Shown here one piece after another: positions 6,345-12,145 of a DNA stretch of 12,145 nt. The position numbers were made by a program, and so were the translations under genes. This stretch comes from an uncultured Paracoccaceae bacterium (lineage in GTDB: Bacteria; Pseudomonadota; Alphaproteobacteria; Rhodobacterales; Rhodobacteraceae): positions 1 to 12,145 of the forward strand of contig CALFYQ010000181.1 of assembly GCA_937952085.1 (NCBI GenBank), written 5' to 3'. The first letter of the stretch is position 1; each line of letters opens with the position of its first letter. The notes beneath the pieces were generated by a model. It was not told where the DNA came from. It did not search any database and saw only the letters and a program-made list of their open reading frames with translations.

Positions 6345-7243
6345 CAGTCGAACCCCAGCAACTCGAAGATCTCGCGGTCCGGCAGCGGCGCCGGCGCGAG
6401 CGGTTCGGTCCCGGCCCAGAGCGCTTCGGCGAGGCGGACATATTCGGCGCGGGCGGCGAGCACGTCCTCGTCCTCGTCCATCTCGAAGAGGGTCTTCTTT
6501 TTCAAGCGGGAGCGGCGGATCGCGTCGAGGTCGGACATGTGGGCGATCCGGCGGAAGCCGACCCGCTCGCAGTAGCGGTCGATCTCGTCGGTGTCCCGGC
6601 TCCGGTTGGCGACGCAGCCGGCGAGGCGCACCGCGTAGTTGCGGGATTTCGCCTGCACCGCGGCGATGATCCGGTTCATCGCATAGATCGAGTCGAAGTC
6701 GTTCGCCGTCACCACCACGGCCCGGTCCGCGTGCTGGAGCGGCGCGGCGAACCCGCCGCAGACGACATCGCCGAGGACGTCGAAGATCACCACGTCGGAA
6801 TCGTCCAGCATGTGATGCTGCTTGAGGAGCTTCACCGTCTGCCCGACGACATAGCCGCCGCAGCCGGTGCCGGCCGGCGGCCCGCCCGCCTCGACGCAGC
6901 GAACGCCGCCGAAGCCCTCGAAGACGAAATCCTCCGGCCGAAGCTCCTCGGGGTGGAAGTCCACCTCCTTGAGGATGTCGATCACGGTCGGCACCAGCGT
7001 GCCGGTCAGGGTGAAGGTGCTGTCGTGCTTCGGATCGCAACCGATCTGCAGCACCCGTTTGCCGAGCGTCGCGAAGGCGGCGGAAAGGTTCGACGAGGTG
7101 GTCGACTTGCCGATCCCGCCCTTGCCGTAGACCGAAAACACCTTCGCGCCGTCGATCCTGAGCGACGGGTCGAGATGGGTCTGGACCGACCCTTCGCCAT
7201 CTTCGCCCTTCAGGATCGGCGGTCTCGCATCAAGCGGGCTCAT
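6344..7243 (-). CDS. bchL: Light-independent protochlorophyllide reductase iron protein, BchL
   Basis: BchL is the NifH-like ATPase and electron donor to BchN-BchB. It forms a homodimer with one bridging [4Fe-4S] cluster. The 299-residue product has the P-loop GKGGIGKST at residues 40-48, IGCDPKHDSTFTLTG at 67-81, and the cluster ligands Cys128 (GTGCGG) and Cys162 (VVCGGFAAPL). The ending IFELLGFD is the usual BchL C-terminus. The first 30 residues (MSPLDARPPILKGEDGEGS...) correspond to the flexible N-terminal tail reported in R. sphaeroides BchL to act as an autoinhibitory region. I chose the ATG at 7241-7243 because it matches the family start (MSP...) and has an excellent GGAGGTGA site; the frame stays open further upstream, but only inside bchH. 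The gap to bchH is 13 nt. Its TGA overlaps the bchM ATG by 1 nt. Confidence 0.97.
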   Translation of the reverse strand: MSPLDARPPILKGEDGEGSVQTHLDPSLRIDGAKVFSVYGKGGIGKSTTSSNLSAAFATLGKRVLQIGCDPKHDSTFTLTGTLVPTVIDILKEVDFHPEELRPEDFVFEGFGGVRCVEAGGPPAGTGCGGYVVGQTVKLLKQHHMLDDSDVVIFDVLGDVVCGGFAAPLQHADRAVVVTANDFDSIYAMNRIIAAVQAKSRNYAVRLAGCVANRSRDTDEIDRYCERVGFRRIAHMSDLDAIRRSRLKKKTLFEMDEDEDVLAARAEYVRLAEALWAGTEPLAPAPLPDREIFELLGFD

Positions 7244-7247
7244 GGCG

Positions 7248-7255
7248 TCACCTCC
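7248..7255 (-). promoter_or_regulatory. Ribosome binding site of bchL
   Basis: On the coding strand this reads GGAGGTGA, close to a full anti-16S match, a few bases before the bchL ATG at 7243. It starts within 2 nt of the bchH stop codon (7257-7259). It decides the bchL start in preference to the longer in-frame extension. Unlike the overlapping genes nearby, bchL can therefore recruit ribosomes on its own, which would suit a subunit needed as a homodimer (inference). Confidence 0.8.
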
Positions 7256-7256
7256 A

Positions 7257-10200
7257 TCATTCCGCCGCGACTCGAACGCCTTCGAGAACGTCCTCGAGTT
7301 CGTCCGCGCCGTTGCGGAGGGCCTCGAGCGTCGCCTCGTCGGCGCGCCAGTAGTCGCGGTCATGCGCTTCGAGCAATCGGTTCGCCATGCGCGCCGACGC
7401 GGCCGGGTTGAGCGCCGCCAGGCGCCGGCGCATCGCCTCGTCGGTCACGAAGGTCTCGGTCAGGCGCTGGTAGACCCAGGGCTCCACCTCGCCGGTCGTC
7501 GCCGAGAGGCCGAGCGTGTTGGTGACATGCGCCTCGATCAGTCGCACGCCTTCATGGCCGTGCTTCAGAAGGCTCTCGTAGAATTTCGGGTTGAGCGAGC
7601 GCGACCGGGTTTCGAGCGCGACCTGCTCGCGGAGCGTTCGCACCTTGCCGGCGCCGCGGGTCTGGTCGCCGATATAGACCGGCGGGGTGGCCCCCTTCGC
7701 GCGGCGGATGGCGCGGGCGACGCCGCCGAGCGTGTCGAAGTAGTGGTCGACCGAGGTGACGCCAAGCTCGACGCTTTCGAGGTTCTGGTAGGCGAGGTCG
7801 ACGTCCTTCAGCGCCCGGCCGAGCAGCGCCGCATGCTTCGCCGAGCCGCCGCGCCGGTCATAGGCGAAGCATTTCCGCGCCTCGTAGGCGTCGGCCAGTT
7901 CGTCCTCGTCGCCCCAGGCGGCGCCGTCGACGAGGTGGTTGACGTTGGACCCGTAGGCGCCCTCGGCGTTGGAGAAGACGCGAAGGCTCGCGGTTTCGAG
8001 ATCGACGCCGAGCGCCTCCGAGTAGGCGAGCGCGTTGGCGCGGACGAAGTTCATCTCGGCGGGCTCGTCCGCCGTGGCGGCCTTCCAGACCGCCTCCGCC
8101 AGCATCCGCGTCTGGAGCGGCAGGAGGTCCCGGAAGATGCCCGAGAGCGTCATCACCACGTCGATCCGCGGCCGCCCCAGCGCCTCCAGCGGCACGAGGT
8201 CGGAGCCAGAGAGGCGGCCGAAACTGTCGAAGCGCGGTTTTGCGCCGATCAGGGCCAGCGCCTGCGCCACCGGCCCGCCGCCCGACTTGATGTTGTCCGA
8301 CCCCCAGAGCACCAGTGCCACGCTCCGCGGCAGCGCGGCGTGGGCGTCGAGAAGGCGCTGCGCCTGACGCGCGCCCTCGGCCAGCGCCAGCGCGGTCGGC
8401 AGCCGGAACGGGTCGAAGCCGTGGATGTTCCGCCCCGTCGGCAGGATCTCGGGCGAGCGGATCAGGTCGCCGCCCGGGGCCGGTCGGATGAACCGCCCAG
8501 CGAGCGCCCGCATCAGCGACGGGATCTCGTGATCCTCCGAAAGCATCGTCTCGACATGGGCGCGGGCCTCCGGCGCCGCCTCCCCCATCAGCCCGATCGT
8601 CTCCGCTCTGGCGGCGGCTTCCATCGGCCGTCCGACGACATGCAGGCCATCGGGAATCAGGGCGTTCTCCGTTTCCAGAAGTTTCAGCCAGAGCTCGCCA
8701 GGGTTCGCGCCGTCGAGATCGACCGCGCCCGCCTGGTCCCGGATCAGCGCCTCGATATCGGGCCGCTCCGGCGCATCGGGAGCAAGCGCGCGCCAGCGGC
8801 CGAGCGTGTCCTTCAGCTCGGCGAGCCCGCGATAGAGACCCGATGCGGCGAGCGGCGGGGTCAGGTGGCTGACCGTCACCGCGCCCGACCGGCGCTTGGC
8901 CAGCGTCGCCTCCGACGGATTGTTCGCCGCGTAGAGATAGACGTTCGGCATGTCGTCGATCAGCCGGTCGGGCCAGTCCTCGCCGGAAAGGCCGACCTGC
9001 TTGCCCGGCATGAATTCGAGCGCGCCGTGCATGCCGAAATGGAGAAGCACGTCCGCCGCGAATTCGTGGCGCAGCCAGCGATAGAAGGCGGCGAAGGCGT
9101 GGGTCGGCGCGAAGCCCCGCTCGAAGAGGAGGCGCATCGGGTCCCCCTCATAGCCGAAGCTCGGCTGAACCCCGACGAAGACGTTGCCGAACCTTGCCCC
9201 GAGTACGAAGACGCCGCGCGCGTCCGACTGCGCGCGGCCCGGCGCCGGGCCCCATTGCGCCTCGATCTCGGAGAGCCACGGCGTCTCGCGGACGATGGTT
9301 TCCGCCGTGACGTAGCCGGCGACGTTCGCCTCCTGCCCGTGCGCCTTGGCGTTGCCCTCGAGGATCGCTGCGCGGAGCGCCGCCACGTCGGCCGGCGGCT
9401 CGACGTCATAGCCTTCCGCCTTCATCGCCCGAAGGACGTTGAGAAGGCTCTCGAAGACGGAGAGATAGGCGGCCGTGCCGGTCGCCCCGGCGTTCGGCGG
9501 AAAGCCGAAAAGGACGATGCCGACCTTCCGGCGCGCGATGTCGGAGCGCCGCAACCGGGCCAGCTTCTCGACCCGGCGGGCCAGCATCTCGACGCGCTCC
9601 GGAACCGGAACCATGCCGGCGCCGCCGGCGTCGCTCCGCGCGCCGAAGACGATCGGATTGGTCGCGCCGTCGATCTCCGGCAGGGCGACCATCATCGTCG
9701 CCTCCACCGGGCCGAGCCCGGTCAGGGAGGCGCGCCAGCTTTCCAGAGTCTGGAATTCGAGCGAATGGGCGCAGAGATAGGGCGCGTCGAGCGCGGCCAG
9801 CGCGTCCACGGCGGCCGCGCTGTCGTTGTAGGCCGGCCCGCCGATCAGCGAGAAGCCGGTCAGCGAGACAAGCGCGTCGATCCGCCCGGCGAAATAGGCG
9901 TCGATGGCGGGCCGCGCGTCGAGCCCGCCGGCGAAGGCCGGCAGGACGCGAAGCCCCCGCGCTTCGAGCGCCGCGATCACTGCGTCGTAATGCGCCGTGT
10001 CGGAGGCGAGGATGTAGGAGCGCATCAGGAGAAGGCCGACCGTCGCGACCGGCTCCTTCGGCGCCGGCAGCGCTTCGGCCTTCGTCGTGATCCGCCCGGC
10101 GAGGCGCGGGTGGTAGAGGCCGACCTCGGGGTGCTCGACCGGCGCCGGCGCGCGCCCGCCGCGCCAGCCCGGCCGCCGCGCGTAGCGCCCGATCAGGAAG

Positions 10201-10769
10201 CGGGCCATCGCCTCGATGTTCGCGTCGGAGCCGCCGAGCCAGTACTGCATCACGAGGAACCAGGCGCGGAGATCCTGCGCCTTGCCCGGAATGAAGCGGA
10301 GAATCTTCGGCAGCCGGCGGAGGAGCCGCATCTGCGTCTGGCCGGTCTGCGTCGCCGGCGGGCCGTCGCCGCGGAGGCGGCGGAGAAACTTCATCGGGCC
10401 GGAGGCGGGCTTTGAGAGGTCGAGATCGCCCATCCGCGTCAGCTCGACGATGGCGCGGTCGGCGACGATGCCGATCATCGCATCGCAGGCCTCGCGCCGG
10501 GCGAGAAGCGCGGGGCGGATCGCGGCGACATGCTCTTCGAGGAAGAGGAGGTTGGCGATGACGATGTCGGCCGCCGCGATCCACCGCTTCGCCGCCTCCA
10601 GCCGGTCCGGCCGCGCGCCCCATTCCGCCGCGGCGAAGACGTCGACGGCGACGCCCGGAAAGTCCGCTTCGAGCCGCGCCGTCACTCGGCGCGCCGGGCC
10701 GGCGGCGTGGGCGTCGAGCGTGACGATCACGATCCGGTAGGCCGGCTCGATGGCGGTCTCAACGCGCAT
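7257..10769 (-). CDS. bchH: Magnesium chelatase subunit H, BchH
   Basis: This is the large porphyrin-binding subunit of Mg-chelatase. With the ATPase pair BchI/BchD (not in this window) it inserts Mg2+ into protoporphyrin IX, the first committed step to bacteriochlorophyll. The 1170 residues fit the family length of about 1190. The N-terminus (YRIVIVTLDAHAAGPA) and AAEWGA match the BchH N-terminal domain. The CobN/Mg-chelatase core follows, with FGFPPNAGATGTAAYLS, then FGYEGDPMRLLFERGFAPTH, and HFGMHGALEFMPGKQ at about residues 577-591, which is then followed by NNPSEATLAKRR. A late LWGSDNIKSGGGPVAQAL block is also typical. The ATG at 10767-10769 sits 11 nt inside bchB, with only a weak GAGG/GAAGG-like ribosome site, so translation is probably coupled to bchB. 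No frameshift is seen. Confidence 0.97.
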   Translation of the reverse strand: MRVETAIEPAYRIVIVTLDAHAAGPARRVTARLEADFPGVAVDVFAAAEWGARPDRLEAAKRWIAAADIVIANLLFLEEHVAAIRPALLARREACDAMIGIVADRAIVELTRMGDLDLSKPASGPMKFLRRLRGDGPPATQTGQTQMRLLRRLPKILRFIPGKAQDLRAWFLVMQYWLGGSDANIEAMARFLIGRYARRPGWRGGRAPAPVEHPEVGLYHPRLAGRITTKAEALPAPKEPVATVGLLLMRSYILASDTAHYDAVIAALEARGLRVLPAFAGGLDARPAIDAYFAGRIDALVSLTGFSLIGGPAYNDSAAAVDALAALDAPYLCAHSLEFQTLESWRASLTGLGPVEATMMVALPEIDGATNPIVFGARSDAGGAGMVPVPERVEMLARRVEKLARLRRSDIARRKVGIVLFGFPPNAGATGTAAYLSVFESLLNVLRAMKAEGYDVEPPADVAALRAAILEGNAKAHGQEANVAGYVTAETIVRETPWLSEIEAQWGPAPGRAQSDARGVFVLGARFGNVFVGVQPSFGYEGDPMRLLFERGFAPTHAFAAFYRWLRHEFAADVLLHFGMHGALEFMPGKQVGLSGEDWPDRLIDDMPNVYLYAANNPSEATLAKRRSGAVTVSHLTPPLAASGLYRGLAELKDTLGRWRALAPDAPERPDIEALIRDQAGAVDLDGANPGELWLKLLETENALIPDGLHVVGRPMEAAARAETIGLMGEAAPEARAHVETMLSEDHEIPSLMRALAGRFIRPAPGGDLIRSPEILPTGRNIHGFDPFRLPTALALAEGARQAQRLLDAHAALPRSVALVLWGSDNIKSGGGPVAQALALIGAKPRFDSFGRLSGSDLVPLEALGRPRIDVVMTLSGIFRDLLPLQTRMLAEAVWKAATADEPAEMNFVRANALAYSEALGVDLETASLRVFSNAEGAYGSNVNHLVDGAAWGDEDELADAYEARKCFAYDRRGGSAKHAALLGRALKDVDLAYQNLESVELGVTSVDHYFDTLGGVARAIRRAKGATPPVYIGDQTRGAGKVRTLREQVALETRSRSLNPKFYESLLKHGHEGVRLIEAHVTNTLGLSATTGEVEPWVYQRLTETFVTDEAMRRRLAALNPAASARMANRLLEAHDRDYWRADEATLEALRNGADELEDVLEGVRVAAE

Positions 10770-12145
10770 AATGGGCCTTCGCCTCGTAGAGGGTCTCGAC
10801 GCTGATCGCCGTCACGCCGCGCTCGGCGGCGAAGCGCTCGGTGTTCCGCCGCGCCTTGCCGCGGACGAAGAAGGGAATCTTGCGAAGCTCCGCCTCCGCC
10901 TCGGCGAGCCAGGCGACGGCGTCCGTGGCGGTCTGTTCGATGGGCTCGGGCGCGGCCGGCGGCGTGGCGGCGGCGTGGGCGGCGAGGTGGCTCGGCCCGG
11001 CCTCGTCGTGGAACTCGAAATCCTCCCGGAACATGCGGAGGAGATGTTCTTCGAGGCCCATCACGAGCGGATGCACCCAGCTGTCGAAGATGACATTCGC
11101 GCCTTCGAACCCGGCTTGCGGCGAATAGCGGGCGGGGAAGTCCTGCACATGGGCGGGCCCCGAGATCACCGCGCAGGGGATGCCGAGCCGCTTGCCGACA
11201 TGCCGCTCCATCTGCGTGCCGAGGATCAGCTCCGGCTGCGCCTCCGCGATCGCGGCCTCGACCTCGAGATAGTCGTCTGTGACGAGCCCCTTGAGCCCGT
11301 AGCCCTCCGCGGCGCGCCGGAGGTCGCGCGCGAATTCCCGGTTGAAGCAGCCGAGGCCGCAGACCTCGAACCCCATCTCGTCCCGCGCGATCCGGGCGGC
11401 GGCGATAGCGTGCGTGGAGTCCCCGAAGATAAAGACCCGCTTGCCCGTGAGGTAGTTCGAGTCGACCGAGCGCGACCACCAGGGCAGCCGCAGCCGGCTT
11501 TCATCCGGCGAGGCGTCGAGACCGGTCAGCGCGTTCACCTCGGCGATGAACTCGCGGGTCGCGCCGACGCCGATGGGAACCGTCCGGGTGCGCGGCTGGG
11601 TGAATTCGCGTTCGAGAAAGCGCGCCGCGCTCTCGCCCGTCTCCGGGTAGAGGAGGACGTTGAAATGGGCGGCGCCGAGGCGGGCGATGTCGGACGGCCC
11701 GGCGCCCATCGGGGCCGCGACGTTCACCGAAACGCCCAGTTCGGCGAGAAGGGCGGTCAGCTCCGCGACGTCGTCCCGGTGGCGGAAACCGAGGCCGGTC
11801 GCACCGAGGATGTTGCAGCTCGGCCGTTCGGTTCGCGGAACCGGGCGGGCCAGCGCGCGCACGATGCGGAAGAAGGTCTCGTCCGCGCCGAAATTCTCCT
11901 TCCGCTGATAGGACGGAAGTTCGAGCGGGATGACCGGGACAGGGAGATCGAGCGCCGCGGCGAGGCCGCCCGGGTCGTCCTGGATCAGCTCGGCCGTGCA
12001 GGAGGCGCCGACGATGATCGCCTCCGGCCGGAACCGCTCCCATGCGGCGAGGCACGCCTCCCGATAGAGCCGCGCCGTGTCGGAGCCGAGGTCGCGCGCC
12101 TGGAAGGTGGTGTAGGTGACGGGCGGGCGCCGGTCGTCGCGCTGG
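10759..12145 (-). CDS. bchB: Light-independent protochlorophyllide reductase subunit B, BchB (5'-truncated by the window edge)
   Basis: BchB forms the NB component of dark-operative protochlorophyllide reductase with BchN. It takes electrons from BchL and reduces ring D of protochlorophyllide to chlorophyllide. The visible 461 codons follow R. sphaeroides BchB closely as I remember it. About 46 N-terminal residues lie outside the window, including the Asp36 that ligates the NB [4Fe-4S] cluster. The Cys95 equivalent is in VGASCTAELIQDD (codon 11998-12000). The catalytic Asp274 equivalent is in SVDSNYLTGKR (codon 11461-11463). Other family signatures are LPSYQRKENFGADE, GFRHRDD, NVLLYPETGESAARF and the C-terminus KIPFFVRGKARRNTE...ETLYEAKAHYAR. 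The variable linker before that C-terminal domain looks shorter than in R. sphaeroides. The stop overlaps the bchH start by 11 nt. BchN should lie just upstream. Confidence 0.97.
   Translation of the reverse strand, partial: QRDDRRPPVTYTTFQARDLGSDTARLYREACLAAWERFRPEAIIVGASCTAELIQDDPGGLAAALDLPVPVIPLELPSYQRKENFGADETFFRIVRALARPVPRTERPSCNILGATGLGFRHRDDVAELTALLAELGVSVNVAAPMGAGPSDIARLGAAHFNVLLYPETGESAARFLEREFTQPRTRTVPIGVGATREFIAEVNALTGLDASPDESRLRLPWWSRSVDSNYLTGKRVFIFGDSTHAIAAARIARDEMGFEVCGLGCFNREFARDLRRAAEGYGLKGLVTDDYLEVEAAIAEAQPELILGTQMERHVGKRLGIPCAVISGPAHVQDFPARYSPQAGFEGANVIFDSWVHPLVMGLEEHLLRMFREDFEFHDEAGPSHLAAHAAATPPAAPEPIEQTATDAVAWLAEAEAELRKIPFFVRGKARRNTERFAAERGVTAISVETLYEAKAHYAR

Noticed and set aside
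7242..10415. A 1057-codon open frame on the plus strand opposite bchH
   Set aside because: It lies wholly antisense to bchH, which is supported by clear family motifs. The plus-strand product is Arg/Ala/Asp/Glu-rich with no recognisable domain, as expected for a complementary frame in GC-rich DNA with strong third-position bias.

Overview
This window is the bch–puh half of a proteobacterial photosynthesis gene cluster. All twelve genes lie on the minus strand, so transcription runs from high to low coordinates. The order in that direction is bchB (5' end outside the window), bchH, bchL, bchM, lhaA, puhA, puhB, puhC, bciE, acsF, puhE and the first 20 codons of a probable hemA. This is the conserved 'bchFNBHLM–lhaA–puhABC–hyp–acsF–puhE(–hemA)' arrangement of alphaproteobacterial phototrophs. 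The DNA is very GC-rich (about 70% by eye). The best guess for the host is an alphaproteobacterium, probably Rhodobacterales or a near relative, growing as a purple or aerobic anoxygenic phototroph. The closest matches from memory are Rhodobacter sphaeroides BchB, BchL and PuhA.

Region 5655-12145 holds bacteriochlorophyll synthesis: BchH (Mg-chelatase large subunit), BchM (Mg-protoporphyrin IX methyltransferase), and BchL and BchB (two of the three dark-operative protochlorophyllide reductase proteins; BchN is expected just upstream, outside the window). Region 4213-5658 is lhaA, an MFS-fold light-harvesting 1 assembly factor. Region 2276-4189 is puhA, puhB and puhC: the reaction-centre H subunit and two assembly factors for the reaction centre and the RC-LH1 core. 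Region 878-2256 is bciE plus acsF, the accessory protein and the diiron catalytic subunit of the oxygen-dependent ring-E cyclase. Region 61-870 is puhE, a membrane protein of photosystem assembly, and hemA (ALA synthase) begins at its stop codon.

The genes therefore cover pigment synthesis from Mg insertion through ring-E closure to protochlorophyllide reduction, then reaction-centre and LH1 assembly, with the tetrapyrrole entry enzyme at the downstream end. The block is extremely compact. Every junction is either an overlap (bchB/bchH 11 nt, bchL/bchM 1 nt, bchM/lhaA 4 nt, bciE/acsF 4 nt, puhE/hemA 1 nt) or a gap of 7-23 nt. I see no internal terminator, RNA gene, mobile element, repeat array or CRISPR, and no stretch of 300 bases lacks a gene. 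The long plus-strand reading frames are codon-bias shadows of the real genes.

I found no previously undescribed system here. The points most worth a second look are the BciE-AcsF pairing, the embedded start of hemA, an Arg in place of a metal-site His in PuhA, and the GTG start of puhA.
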